64,000 bases of DNA from Porphyridium purpureum (GCA_008690995.1 VRMN01000001.1:1674001-1738000), one strand, 5' to 3'; positions 8,211 through 18,452 are shown, counted from the first letter of the stretch. Notes: generated by a model not told the origin, from the letters alone. A program made the numbers and translations.

Positions 8211-10157
8211 CTACTCAGAATCCGATCCCGACGAGTCGCTGGCAGAGCTGTCCGACGCGTACGGGTCTACGTTCTCCGCACGGCGCAACATCGAATCTGA
8301 GCGCGCGGCCGAATCACAACTTCGAAGGCGCTCGACAACGGCGCCCAAGCACCGAATGCGCGCGTCCAGCTCCTCAGCGGACACCGCATTGGCTACGCGC
8401 GCGCCAACCTTCTTCTTGTGCAAGCTGCTGTTCACAAACGCCTCCATCTCACGCAATGTGTTTGTCGAGTATGCGTCCAGCTCGAGCTCCACTTCACCGT
8501 CTTCAAGCACCACTTGCGAGCCCTGGCGGCGCTTCACAATGTTGAGCAGCTCGACGAGATGGTCATCGCCAAGTCTTTGAATGTTGTCGCGCAGTTTGAG
8601 CTTTTCGTTCACAGACATCGGCAAATGATACAGCGTACTCCCCCGCAAAGCCTCCGCAGTCATAGGATGGTCAGACACCAAATTCAGGCGTCGTCGATTC
8701 AGCTCGGCTAGTTTCTTGACAGCTTCCTTCAACGAAAGCCCAGCATATTCTTCTTCCATGCTGTTTCGCGAACCTTTCGATTTCCGCGACATCTCGACTC
8801 CATCCGCCACGCCTGCACGCTTGGCCACTTTTCCGTTGCCTGTTGTGCGCCCATACGACTCTGAATGGGTGCGCGAACCGCTCCCTGTCCGATTAGCACC
8901 TGCGGTCAGCGAGTCGGCAAAACCGCGCGGGCGCGGGACAGATCCTCCAGAGCTCTTGCTCTTCTTCGCACGACTTTGTTGGCGCGAAGCGGTAGGCGAC
9001 GCGCTTCGCAAAAGTCCGTCAGCTCCACCCCCGGATGCGACTGCTCCATCAATGTCCACGGCTGGAAGCTCGGCCAACCTCGCCTCAAACTTTTCGAGCA
9101 AGTTCTTGGCATCAACGTGGAACTTGTCCTCCGGCTTATTGTATGCCATGGCGTTGCGGAAAACGAGACGAAAGTCGAACGAGAACCGACCAGCGTCGAA
9201 GACCGGCGGATTTGAACCGGGACGCGTGTACTCACCCGAGTACAATTTCTCTCCAATTGTGCGAAAGTCCATCGGCTTCAGCACCACGTCAAAGTAGCCT
9301 GGAATGGACTCCAGCGGCCACAATTCGCTGACTGGGGCGCGGAATGGTGCAGCATCCTTAAGTTTGTGGAAATCTTTCAGCAGTTTCATGCAAAATTGGA
9401 ATCGCTTCGAGCTGGCATACGGCACATTCGGCTTCCCCGACCCGTAGAATGAACCTGCCGTAACACCGCTCGCGCCAGCGGCAGCACCGGGACTCCCAGT
9501 TTCACCGGGGTACGGTCGCACGTGAATAGAGGGTTGCCGAGCGCGCCGCTCCCGGCGCGAGCGAGCCTCCCCGTCCTCAGTCGCCGCGCCAGCTTCGGAC
9601 CCGGCTGACCGCACTGGGGCAGATGACGGAGAGACGGATGTACGCTTGACCTGTAATAAAGCCTGCTGTTGTTCCACCATTCTGAGCTGCTCCAAAAGCT
9701 TCCGCTTCTTCTCCATCATGTCTTGCGGCGACTGATGAGTATCGTTTGTTGGCAGAGGTTGCGGCTGCTCTTCTGGCTTTGAGTCTGGTGCGTCCGCGGC
9801 CGTTTCAGGGCACCCGCGCTTGGAACCTGCCAATGCGCTACCGCCATTTTGACTATTTGATGGCTCTTCGGGTGAATTTTCGGCGCCCGCCATATTTTGG
9901 GCTGGCGGCACGAGCTTTGTCGCGAGCTCATCTCCGGTTAGCAGCTCTGCCACAACAGGCGTCTTGTCCAGAGGCTGCTGCGTCGCACCATTACCGCGCG
10001 GGGTCCCGGCCGTGTCCGCGTCGACACCTGGCGCAGCCGATGACGTCGGTACCACAGGCGCGGCGGGCGCTCGCCCTGCGCTTGCCGCGACCTGCTCCAC
10101 CTTGTTCATGACCGAACGATACTCACCAGGCATCATGGCTCCAATGCAATCGACCAT
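8211..10157 (-). CDS. BET-type protein: single bromodomain plus NET domain
   Basis: The 648-residue protein has a disordered N-terminus, a bromodomain at about residues 248-362 and a NET (extra-terminal) domain at about 497-580. In the bromodomain, WPLESIPGYFDVVLKPMDF gives the ZA-loop region and NAMAYNKPEDKFH contains the acetyl-lysine-binding Asn. The NET domain begins MTAEALRGSTLYHLP. One bromodomain with a NET domain is the plant GTE layout; animal BET proteins carry two bromodomains. It should read acetylated histones at promoters. The C-terminus is Ser/Asp-rich. The ATG at 10157 has A at -3 and G at +4. Confidence 0.9.
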   Translation of the reverse strand: MVDCIGAMMPGEYRSVMNKVEQVAASAGRAPAAPVVPTSSAAPGVDADTAGTPRGNGATQQPLDKTPVVAELLTGDELATKLVPPAQNMAGAENSPEEPSNSQNGGSALAGSKRGCPETAADAPDSKPEEQPQPLPTNDTHQSPQDMMEKKRKLLEQLRMVEQQQALLQVKRTSVSPSSAPVRSAGSEAGAATEDGEARSRRERRARQPSIHVRPYPGETGSPGAAAGASGVTAGSFYGSGKPNVPYASSKRFQFCMKLLKDFHKLKDAAPFRAPVSELWPLESIPGYFDVVLKPMDFRTIGEKLYSGEYTRPGSNPPVFDAGRFSFDFRLVFRNAMAYNKPEDKFHVDAKNLLEKFEARLAELPAVDIDGAVASGGGADGLLRSASPTASRQQSRAKKSKSSGGSVPRPRGFADSLTAGANRTGSGSRTHSESYGRTTGNGKVAKRAGVADGVEMSRKSKGSRNSMEEEYAGLSLKEAVKKLAELNRRRLNLVSDHPMTAEALRGSTLYHLPMSVNEKLKLRDNIQRLGDDHLVELLNIVKRRQGSQVVLEDGEVELELDAYSTNTLREMEAFVNSSLHKKKVGARVANAVSAEELDARIRCLGAVVERLRSCDSAARSDSMLRRAENVDPYASDSSASDSSGSDSE

Positions 10158-10724
10158 TATGCTGATACGTGGGATTCACACACGGGACGACTCACGCATT
10201 TGGAATTCCCCGTGTTCACCGTCCAGCAGCCGCGTGTGCTCCGTGTATCGCGCACACACGCCTGACGCCGCAGCCGCGTCGCAAGTCAGTTAGTCAGTCA
10301 ATCAGTCAGTTCGTGGTCCTCCACAATACCACAACACGCTTCCCACCACCACGCAACGTCAGTTCCACAATTCAGTGTACACCCACTGTCTCTCTTCGCT
10401 CGCCCAAAATAGATCGACAAACGCACAAAACCCTAGCTCTGGCACCACGTGGTCACGCTCGTATCTAAACACCTTCTTTTTCCTATGATACAAGTCGCCA
10501 CCTGCCGCACACCACCCCAACAAAAAGAAAGAAAAAAAATGTAAAACACACGTCGAGCGCGCGTGCTGACAACTTTTTTTTCTCCCGCGCACGCACGGCT
10601 TCGCGCGTTCGCCCTTCCAGCTTTTATATCCCCACTTCGTGCGGTGGGTCCAGCATGGCCGCGCGAAAAATTATTCCAAAACACCCACAAAAACAATGCA
10701 CGCGACTGTCGGTTACTTGCCTGC

Positions 10725-10747
10725 CACACACACACACACACACACAC
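10725..10747. repeat. (CA)n microsatellite
   Basis: An uninterrupted CA dinucleotide run of about 11 units in the BET-RPS3A intergenic region. Confidence 0.9.
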
Positions 10748-10939
10748 TCTTGGGAAAACAGGAAAAGAAAAAAACGGCGCGACGAAAAAGCCACGCCACG
10801 CTAATAAAATATACACGTTTTAATAGACGAGCGCGCCAATTTTTATTTTGTTTCTCTTTCTCCGTCGGCTCGCGCGTTCCGTGTCATCATCACCATCGCC
10901 TCCAGACAAACTCGTACCATTCAATCACCGAGAAGGAAT

Positions 10940-10981
10940 AAACCCTTGATCTAACCGGATTGAAACCCTCGATCTAACCGG
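10940..10981. repeat. 19-bp direct repeat upstream of RPS3A
   Basis: AAACCCTTGATCTAACCGG (10940-10958) recurs as AAACCCTCGATCTAACCGG (10963-10981). There is one mismatch and the copies are 23 bp apart. Each ends in TAACCGG, a MYB-like core. It is immediately followed by GTAC words at 10986 and 11006. Confidence 0.85.
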
Positions 10982-11278
10982 CGCTGTACCGCGCTGGATG
11001 AAGAGGTACGGTGGTTGGTGGTGAATGCTCTTTCGCCCCCGGCGGCGCGCCGCGCGACGGAAATCATTAAACGGCACTGATTTAGCGAGAAACGGGAGAC
11101 GGCTTGGCGACAAGGTGCGATGGGTGTACAGCGGAACTGGAAGCGGGTTTAGTACATTGCACGGTGAGGAGAGGCAGTGAGGGGGGGGAAGAGGGACGGG
11201 CGCGGCGGGGGACGACGAGAAGAGACGAGGGATTGCGTCTGTGACGGTGGAGACAGCGCGTATTGGCAGAGAGGCAAC

Positions 11279-12073
11279 ATGGCGGTCGGCAAGAATAAGC
11301 GGTTGTCCAAGAAGGGCAAGGGGAACAAGAAGCGCGCGTCGGATCCGTTTCTGAAGAAGGAATGGTTCGACGTCAAGGCTCCCAGCATGTTCAAGGTGCG
11401 CCAGGTGGGCAAGACGCTGATCAACCGCACACAAGGCACCAAGATTGCGTCTGAGGGGCTCAAGGATCGCGTGTATGAAGTGTCGCTGGCCGACCTGAAC
11501 GGCGACGAGTCGCTGGCGCTCCGCAAGATGAAGCTGCGCTGCGAAGAGGTGAACGGCAAGAGCTGCCTGACACAGTTTTACGGCATGGACTTTAGCCGCG
11601 ATAAGTTGTGCGCAATGGTGCGAAAGTGGCAGACCCTGATCGAGGCAAATGTGGACGTAAAGACCACCGATGGCTACGTCCTTCGCATGTTTTGCATCGG
11701 ATTCACCAAGCGCAGGCAGTTCCAGGTGCGCAAGACCTCGTACGCGCAGTCTTCCCACATTCGAATGATTAGGAAACGCATGGTGGATATCATGACCCGC
11801 GAGGCACAGTCTTCTGACCTCAAGGAACTCGTCAACAAGCTGGTGCCAGAGACCATTGGAGCTGAGATTGAGAAGGCATGCACGAGAATCTACCCGCTCC
11901 AGAACGTGCACATTCGCAAAGTCAAGCTGCTAAAGGCGCCGCGATTTGATATCACCAAGTTGATGGAACTGCACCAAGGCGGTGCCACCGAGGATGTAGG
12001 TGTGGGAGTTGCCCCAGTAGCCGCAGAAGTTGTCGGCGCGGAGGGCGCTGACCTGACTGAAGTAGTTGCGTAA
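11279..12073 (+). CDS. RPS3A: 40S ribosomal protein eS1 (RPS3A)
   Basis: The full-length eS1 protein is 264 aa. Highly conserved stretches include [46 protein letters not shown], and [16 protein letters not shown]. It is a structural protein of the small-subunit platform near the mRNA exit. The ATG at 11279 (CAACATGG) matches the family start; the frame remains open upstream but is not conserved. There is no intron in the coding sequence. Confidence 0.97.
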   Translation: MAVGKNKRLSKKGKGNKKRASDPFLKKEWFDVKAPSMFKVRQVGKTLINRTQGTKIASEGLKDRVYEVSLADLNGDESLALRKMKLRCEEVNGKSCLTQFYGMDFSRDKLCAMVRKWQTLIEANVDVKTTDGYVLRMFCIGFTKRRQFQVRKTSYAQSSHIRMIRKRMVDIMTREAQSSDLKELVNKLVPETIGAEIEKACTRIYPLQNVHIRKVKLLKAPRFDITKLMELHQGGATEDVGVGVAPVAAEVVGAEGADLTEVVA

Positions 12074-12190
12074 ATAATACACTCTTGACCTCTTTTCTCC
12101 GCTCATGGTTCCCACTTTCTCCGTTGTTTTCATAGATGCATCCCTCATGCTGCGCCGAGCAGCGATGGCAGGAAGGCTACTTGAGCAGCC

Positions 12191-14287
12191 ATGCGCGGTC
12201 GCAGCAGCCGCGGCGGTGACCGAGGCGCCGCGGGGCGGCGAGTCCACGCCATGTACGAGCTTGTGGTGGCCGCGTTCGAGTCTGTGCGCATAGGCACCAG
12301 CGCGTCTCTGCGTTCCGCGCTATACGCCCAGCAGGCGGCGTGCGGTTCCGAATTTCGTGCAGTGTATGCGCTGGCGCTGGAGTTTCAGAAGGCGGACCGC
12401 AGCAAGATGGCTCAGGTCTTGCCAAACATTCAAGGCTGGGCGCGGGCTGAGCAGACGCTTGCTCTTGTGCTGTTGTTCGAACTTGTTTGCGGTGCGGGCC
12501 GTGTGCGCATGACCGACAAATCAAGTGCCCAGAACGTACTCCCGGCTTTCCATCTCCCTCAGAAAGTGCACGACCAAGTAAGAGCCATGGGCCTTACCCT
12601 TGACGGAAAGGAAGTCAAGCTCGCGGTACAGCGCAAATTTGGGTCATTCGAAAGTGCCCGTCGCGCTCTCAAGCAGCCTCAAGAGCTTGCCGCTCTCGCG
12701 CCTAGGCTGCGCTTCGCGCGATGGAACGGTCTCGCATTTCCAGACGGTGTGGAGCAGATGCGGAAGGAACTCGAAGCGCTCGGTTTCTTATTCGTTAGCA
12801 ATGAGAACGCAGTGCTGAATTCAGATTCCGCGACAGCCTTCACGCAGGATGTGACCGTTCCTGAACTGTTCGCTTTCAATCCGCGTGCGAAATTATATGA
12901 CTGCCCCTTGGTAACGAGCGGCGCGCTCATCTTACAAGACAAGGGCAGTTGCCTGGCCGCAGCCGCGCTATTGGACGGGCTCTCAGAAATATTTCATGGT
13001 GATGACAATGGGAAGACGCCAGTGATCTTAGACGCGTGTGCTGCGCCGGGAAACAAATCGCTTCATGCAGCGCATCTCGCCAGTAGGCGTGCAGTGTTTG
13101 AGAAGACGCAGGTTGCAAACAACCCGGTAGTTGTGGCCGTTGAACGAGACGCGACGCGTTTTAATCTTCTTTGTGAGCGCGTGGCGGCGCATGCCGGCAG
13201 TGAGTGGGTGCTGTGTTTGAACGCAGACTTCTTGGCCATCCGACCAAATCATGAGGCGCTCGCCAACGTGACAGTGCGGGCAATTCTTCTCGATCCGAGC
13301 TGTTCAGGCAGTGGAATGCGCTCACGTTCAGATATTGGAAGCGACCGTCCCATAGATGTTGCACGGCTACAGCGGCTCTGCGCTTTCCAGAAAACCGCGC
13401 TCGTGCACGCTTTGTGTGATTTTCCTGACGCGCTTCGAGTGTACGTTGGTGTCGTTCGTTTGTTCTATTCTTTCGTCATCAAGACCTTGCAGTCGTGCCT
13501 CGTTGTCCCCACGGTCAGCAAGAGCTTTCCTCACCCTGACTGTGAGCTTCAGCGCAGTGCATATGATTTCAGTTTCCTTCCATATGAGATTTCTGGTTGA
13601 GACACAGATCGATCACATTGATTGACCGGTGTCGCTGAGAAATCTCTTTTTTTTTACCCTTTCTTCTGATGCCGCGCAGAGAGCACGTCGAAACCTGTCC
13701 AGGGTCATGCTGCACAGAAACAATTTGTTGACCGAGTCTCATGTACTGACCTGATTTGGCCAAAGACAATCTGTGGTCTGCGGTGCATTTTGTCTGTGTC
13801 TATTGTTCTTTGCTCTTCTTGCCTCCTTGCGACTTGCAGTTCCTACTCGACGTGCAGTGTACACCACGAAGAAAACGAAGACGTGGTTGAGTATGCTCTC
13901 GCTGCTGCAAATTCAGCGTTGAGTCGCAGTGCTGGTGGGAGTAGTCCCTGGGAACTGGCAACTGCGTTGCCCCAGTGGCACCGCCGCGGGTCAAGCACAA
14001 GCCTGCCTCATGCGGAGCGCTGTATACATTGCGATCCGGCCAAAGACCGTACGAACGGCTTCTTCCTTGCCGTCTTTCGGCGTGATAGCACATCGTCCCG
14101 CAGACAAACTCACAATTCGACAAGCGACAAGTTTAAGAGTGACGAAGAAGCTGGCAGAAGTCTGAAGGAAAAGGACGCACAAGTGGATGTCAAGGATTTG
14201 AATTTCAAACCAAGTCAAGCGGCGAAGCGGAAAACGGCCAGGTCGCAGCGCTCGTCACGCAAACGACTGAAGCGCGCCATTGTTTGA
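12191..14287 (+). CDS. NSUN5: NSUN5/Rcm1-type rRNA (cytosine-C5) methyltransferase, one intron
   Basis: Exon 1 (12191-13440) carries the NSUN5 N-terminal RNA-binding region, the SAM-binding motif LDACAAPGNKS (about residue 279) and motif IV LLDPSCSGSGM with catalytic-cycle Cys371. The frame then runs into non-homologous sequence at a GTACGT donor (13441). The family's next block, YSTCSVHHEENEDVV with the second Cys (about 422), lies downstream after acceptor TTGCAG (ending 13839). Splicing joins them in phase (GT|T Val), giving about 565 aa. The enzyme methylates one cytosine of large-subunit rRNA. The 399-nt intron lies between the two catalytic cysteines, so an unspliced product would be inactive. 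The C-terminal tail is Lys/Arg-rich, as in nucleolar proteins. Confidence 0.9.
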
Positions 14288-14399
14288 GTTTTGTGAACGT
14301 ATTCCAGCATTAATTATTATCGCAGGCGATGAACTGCGAGAGCGAAGAAAAAGAAAGAAAGAGGGGATGGAGGGCAAAAGCGAAAGAAGGGCCGCTCTG

Positions 14400-15128
14400 T
14401 CACGACTCGATTTGATTAACCTTGTACAATCCGTACAAGGAGCTCAACAGCAGAAACAGAACAACGCTGGGCGTGAATAAGGATTCGAAAGTCGCCACAA
14501 AACCAATGATGGACTGCGGAACATCCTGCTGACGGACCTTGTAGTAAGCCTCGGTTGTAATGATGAGTCCGTCTCCGATCCAGAACAACATGAGCCCAAG
14601 CAGCGCGACCTGCAAGCCACGCTCGGCCTTGACGAGCTGCTCTTGCGAGTACTTCTCTTTCAAGATCTTGTATAGATTCACAGTTCGTTCGGTAAGCGTC
14701 TTTTGCTCCTCTCGCTCCTGTGCAAGTCGGGCGTCCATGCGCATAGCTTGTGTCTTCGGATTCTCCAGCCCGAACCCTCGAAGGACTTTGTCTAAATCCT
14801 TGTCTTTCTTCTTTTTCATTTCAGCGGCATCAAAGCCCACCGCTTTAGAAGCAGCCGCTGTCGCTTCTTTAACCCGTTCTGAACCGCTCGTGCTCTGGAG
14901 TCCTGATTCCTGCTGAGCGTCCACCTGGTCATCGGCTTTCGCACCAGGCATCTGTTTGCCCGTGAATTCTTCTTGATCCACCTCAATGGCCTCGGGCCTT
15001 GGCGCGGAAGCCTTGTCGCTTTTGCTCTGCCCCTTCCCCTTCTTTGCTGCCACGCAAGTGGCTCTGCCGCGCGCGGGCGCGGATCCCAGTCGGCCGCCGA
15101 CGGACGGCCAGCCACCTACAAACGCCAT
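14400..15128 (-). CDS. Putative plastid membrane protein, unknown family
   Basis: The 242-aa protein starts MAFVGGWPSVGGRLG and continues Arg/Ala/Ser-rich to about residue 28 (ATCVAAKK), like a rhodophyte plastid transit peptide. Next come a disordered acidic/Lys region, a charged helix (about 95-160), and two hydrophobic segments near the C-terminus (ALLGLMLFWIGDGLII and SVVLFLLLSSLYGLY). I do not recognise the family. A plastid envelope or thylakoid location is inferred. Start ATG at 15128. An AAAACGGTTTAAA word lies about 210 bp upstream (15337). Confidence 0.65.
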   Translation of the reverse strand: MAFVGGWPSVGGRLGSAPARGRATCVAAKKGKGQSKSDKASAPRPEAIEVDQEEFTGKQMPGAKADDQVDAQQESGLQSTSGSERVKEATAAASKAVGFDAAEMKKKKDKDLDKVLRGFGLENPKTQAMRMDARLAQEREEQKTLTERTVNLYKILKEKYSQEQLVKAERGLQVALLGLMLFWIGDGLIITTEAYYKVRQQDVPQSIIGFVATFESLFTPSVVLFLLLSSLYGLYKVNQIES

Positions 15129-15354
15129 CTCTGCGTGTCAGCAAAGTCGGTCGCGCGGACGGCTCTATTTTGTGCCCGTCGTCTCGCGTCGACGCGATGA
15201 TGCGTTATCAATGTGTGTGCGCGACAGCAAGAGGGTCCCTTGTCCCAGAAAGCTGACGCCCATGCATCGTCCTCACGAGGTCACGAGCGAAATGGGCGCT
15301 CTCCGCTCGAGATGGCACTTGAAAGGTTTATCGGCTAAAACGGTTTAAAGAATG

Positions 15355-17448
15355 CTACTGGCGCAGGAAAAAGTAGTCGGAGCATTGAGCCGGGATCTCG
15401 GCGAGAACGTCGCTGGCCAACTGCTGTATGGAGTGCGGGCCCGAATGCTTCCGCATCGGCACGAACTGGACAATATCACGAGGGAACGTCTTGCGCGAGT
15501 GGTCGCCGTCGAGCTCTTCCATGCCGGAGAAGTCAGCACTGCCGACGCCGGCAATCACAATGGAAAGCGGGGTAGTCTTGCACGCTGATGCAATCAGCCG
15601 CTTCACTGCGGGCATGTCGTGGATTGCACCGTCCGTCAGAATCAGGAGCACGGTGTACCGGAACGCATTGCTGTCGCTGGTAGCTTGCTTGATCGATTCT
15701 GAGATGATCTCACCGAACTGGGTCGGTCCGTGCAGCGACACGTTCTGCAGCGCCGCTCGGTAAGCCTGCAGCATGCCTGGTACACCAACGACGCGCGGAT
15801 CTTGCGGATTGCCGTTCAGGGGAAAGCAGTGCGAAACGCCAGACGCACCAGGCAGCTTACCGCCAAAGCCGTACATCGGCACATACTTGTCACGATCATA
15901 CGCGAGCAAAATGCTACCCACAGTCTCAAGTGCCTGCTCATACACGTTCTTGTGGTTTGGATCCGCGCTGAGAAAGTGTAGCGACTGTGGGTTGCTTGGC
16001 GCTAGATTTGAGGCGGTCCAGTCGACGCACGTGATGAGCGAGATTTCCAAGTTGCGGTACAGAAGCGCCTCAAAGCTTTCCTTGAGTTTGATCACGGCTG
16101 GGCCCATGGTGGTCACCTTGCCAACACTTTTGCGCGACCTCTTCGGCGGATCTAGCTCCATCTCAAAGCCCGTCGGACGCATCAACTGGGCAACAGAGCA
16201 TTCGAACTTTCCGATTAAATCCTCCGCGCTGCCCTCGTCGTAATCATAGCACGAAATTTGAATTGGGCGGTTCACATCACCTTGACACAGCTGCGTCAAG
16301 GAAATCTGCATGGGCTGCCAAACCGGATCCTTTGTGTTCTTGACAAACTCGGTCTTGGCCACCAGACGTGGCTGCGGGTCCATTGCGTAGATCTTTAAGA
16401 ATGGGTCCGATTTCGACAGTGGGCCGTCCATCGACTTGATCTGTGAGCCTGCAAAGCTTACAAACACAAAATGATCGTTCGCCGCCACTGGTTCAACTTT
16501 CAGCGTGATCTTGGCACCGCTGCCGTCCGAAAGGAAATCTGTCACAGAGCAATTCGGTGCGCCCATCAGGTCACCCAGTGTGGTCTTGAATGTCCCCAGC
16601 TTCTGACCCTTGGCATCCGAATCGCACACATCAACAACGAGGTACTGCAACTCGCCGAAGTAAAAGTCGAGTTCAGTTCTTTTGGACCACTCTGGGTTGA
16701 GATTGTCCTTGAGCGATTCAGTTTGACCTGTGTGGTGAAACGCGGTCTCATGGCCAAATCGAATGCTCACATTGACGTACGGACTCGGCGTGCCACGTCC
16801 AATTTTGCTCTTCAGGTCATTGCATCGCACGAAAAGTTGCACCTTGCTTGGGCGCACGTTCTTATTCAGTGGTCCACCGCCAGATGGTACTGCACTCTGC
16901 GGTGGCTGCATGGTTGCCTGCTGAACCGCCGCGGCTTGTGGCGGCGGCGCCATCGCGTTGTATGCTCCGTACGCTGCTGGCGCTTGTCCGTAGTGCTGGG
17001 ACGCGGGTGCAGCCGTGCCGTAGGCAGGCTGCGAGGCGCCTAGCGGTGGGGCGTAATACCCACCGCCTTGCGTCGCCTGATAGCCGTATCCCGCGGGGAC
17101 CTGCTGACCTTCAGCTGCCTGCGGTTGCTGGGTCGAGTACGCTCCATACTGCGCCGGTGGCTGCGCGTAATACTGAGGTGCAGGTGCTGGCGCTCCATAC
17201 CCGGGCTGCGGCTGGTACATTCCAGGCGGCGGGGCGTAGTACCCCTGCGGCGGCGGCGGCTGCTGCTGCTGCTGCTGCTGCTGAGCCCCTGCTGGTGGGG
17301 CGTAATACCCTGCCGGCGGCGGCGGTGCCGCGCCATACGGCTGCTGCGGAGGCTGGCCATGATACTGAGGCGCCTGCGCAGGATCGCCATATCCCTGTGG
17401 CGGTAGCCCTTGTGGTGGCGGCGGTCCGCCCGGCGGTTGAGACATCAC
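15355..17448 (-). CDS. Copine: two C2 domains and a copine (vWA-like) domain with a PGQY-rich N-terminus
   Basis: The first ~200 of 697 residues are a Pro/Gly/Gln/Tyr/Ala-rich low-complexity region with a poly-Gln run. Two C2 domains follow (for example NDLKSKIGRGTPSPYVNVSI, then SKSDPFLKIYAMD), then the copine domain (LISLITCVDWTASN, YVPMYGFGG, VLLILTDGAIHD), the vWA fold that binds divalent cations. Copines are soluble proteins that bind acidic phospholipids in a calcium-dependent way. The C2 calcium-binding Asp residues are partly replaced in the first C2 (no Asp in the GRGTPSPY loop), so calcium binding may rest on the second. Start ATG at 17448. Confidence 0.92.
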   Translation of the reverse strand: MMSQPPGGPPPPQGLPPQGYGDPAQAPQYHGQPPQQPYGAAPPPPAGYYAPPAGAQQQQQQQQPPPPQGYYAPPPGMYQPQPGYGAPAPAPQYYAQPPAQYGAYSTQQPQAAEGQQVPAGYGYQATQGGGYYAPPLGASQPAYGTAAPASQHYGQAPAAYGAYNAMAPPPQAAAVQQATMQPPQSAVPSGGGPLNKNVRPSKVQLFVRCNDLKSKIGRGTPSPYVNVSIRFGHETAFHHTGQTESLKDNLNPEWSKRTELDFYFGELQYLVVDVCDSDAKGQKLGTFKTTLGDLMGAPNCSVTDFLSDGSGAKITLKVEPVAANDHFVFVSFAGSQIKSMDGPLSKSDPFLKIYAMDPQPRLVAKTEFVKNTKDPVWQPMQISLTQLCQGDVNRPIQISCYDYDEGSAEDLIGKFECSVAQLMRPTGFEMELDPPKRSRKSVGKVTTMGPAVIKLKESFEALLYRNLEISLITCVDWTASNLAPSNPQSLHFLSADPNHKNVYEQALETVGSILLAYDRDKYVPMYGFGGKLPGASGVSHCFPLNGNPQDPRVVGVPGMLQAYRAALQNVSLHGPTQFGEIISESIKQATSDSNAFRYTVLLILTDGAIHDMPAVKRLIASACKTTPLSIVIAGVGSADFSGMEELDGDHSRKTFPRDIVQFVPMRKHSGPHSIQQLASDVLAEIPAQCSDYFFLRQ
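17260..17283. repeat. (CTG)8 trinucleotide repeat coding poly-Gln in copine
   Basis: Eight uninterrupted CTG units on the plus strand, read as CAG (Gln) in the copine gene. It lies within a wider Gly/Pro/Gln-rich coding repeat region. Confidence 0.9.
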
Positions 17449-17546
17449 GATCCTTACTATGACACCTCAACCCCGCACGCGACCCACCCGACAGTTGATC
17501 GCCACGGCGCTGCATCTCGCCAACCGCGCTGCTCACCATCACGGCG

Positions 17547-17597
17547 GTACCGTTTTGACTGTACATTTTAAGAAGTACAGTTTAAAGTCTGAGGTAC
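17547..17597. promoter_or_regulatory. GTAC-word cluster between copine and the GGCT-like gene
   Basis: GTAC occurs at 17547, 17561, 17575 and 17594. CTGTAC (17559-17564) and GTACAG (17575-17580) form a perfect inverted repeat with a 10-nt spacer. It lies in a 252-bp divergent promoter, about 100-150 bp from each start codon. Confidence 0.45.
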
Positions 17598-17700
17598 AGT
17601 TGGGAAAGCGCGGCTTTGGAACAAGCCGCTGCGTTGAGCTGCTGAGATGCGGATGGTGTGAGCAGCTGTGCGTTCCCTTCCAGCCGATCCAGTGGTGCGA

Positions 17701-18246
17701 ATGGCGCCCGGCACGCCGGCAGCAGACGACGACCCGCTCTTGTTTGTCTACGGCACTCTGAGGAAAAGCTATGTCCAGCTCGCGTCGACGTGGAGAGCGT
17801 CAGAAGGCCGCGAGACCACCTTTCTGGACCCGCCGCGTGTGCTGCTCGAGCTGGGTGTAGCGCACGTAGGCATTGCGCGCTTGCAGGGATTCGAGCTGTT
17901 TGATGTCGGAAGCTATCCCGGCATCCGTCGCGCGGAGCGCGCGGCAGACCCTGCGTTTGTGGTCGGCGATGTCTTCCGCATTCCACGCGGCAATGCAGCG
18001 CGCGTGTGGAACCAGCTCGACGCGTACGAAGAGTGCTGCGAGTCAGATCCTCAGCCGCATGAATACACGCGATGCGTCGTGAGCGTCCAGCTCGATGCGA
18101 ATGGCATGGCCACAGGCTCCGTGCAGCACGTCGAAAATGCCTGGGCGTACGTGTATGCGTGGGACTCACACGCGTGCGCGCGGATCGAACATGGCGACTA
18201 CATCCTTTACCTGGAACAGAAAGCGCTGCGGCGCTTGGACCCGTGA
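17701..18246 (+). CDS. Gamma-glutamylcyclotransferase-like (AIG2/GGCT fold) protein
   Basis: The N-terminal LLFVYGTLRKSY is the substrate-binding YGTL motif of the GGCT-like fold. It is followed by the family's 'YPGI' loop (VGSYPGIRR), VVGDVFRI, and LDAYEEC carrying the catalytic-type Glu of the 'D..E' motif. These enzymes release 5-oxoproline from gamma-glutamyl peptides or amines. The 181-aa length is typical. The start ATG at 17701 is the first in frame. The exact substrate is unknown. It is divergent from copine. Confidence 0.8.
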   Translation: MAPGTPAADDDPLLFVYGTLRKSYVQLASTWRASEGRETTFLDPPRVLLELGVAHVGIARLQGFELFDVGSYPGIRRAERAADPAFVVGDVFRIPRGNAARVWNQLDAYEECCESDPQPHEYTRCVVSVQLDANGMATGSVQHVENAWAYVYAWDSHACARIEHGDYILYLEQKALRRLDP

Positions 18247-18452
18247 GTTTACTTGCGTGCGGCACTCGAGCCGGCATGCAAGAGACAGTAAAAGAAAGAG
18301 ACACAGGAAAGAAACGAAAAACGGGTGAAAGTACAGTGCGTTCACCAACTTTTCCAAGCGCCGCACGCACCCGGCCAGCAACGACGGTTTGCGACGACGG
18401 TTGCGGGGACGACACCCGGAAGATGGGTGGAGGAAGGGGTTGAAAGGTCACG

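Larger units (their letters stand above)
10158..11278. other. 1.1-kb divergent promoter region between BET and RPS3A
   Basis: No coding sequence is supported. It contains a (CA)n microsatellite, AT-rich stretches around 10500-10860, a 19-bp direct repeat at 10940-10981 and GTAC words at 10986, 11006, 11126 and 11152 just upstream of RPS3A. RPS3A is expected to be a strong promoter, so elements here are good candidates for core promoter signals. Confidence 0.6.

Noticed and set aside
9205-9225. tRNA-like TTTGAACCGGG (reverse complement resembles a T-loop)
   Set aside because: It lies inside the bromodomain coding region and no cloverleaf can be formed around it.
13790-14287. Independent gene starting at 13790
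   Set aside because: Its YSTCSVHHEENEDVV block is the NSUN5 motif VI, and the sequence before 13840 is intron with a good acceptor.
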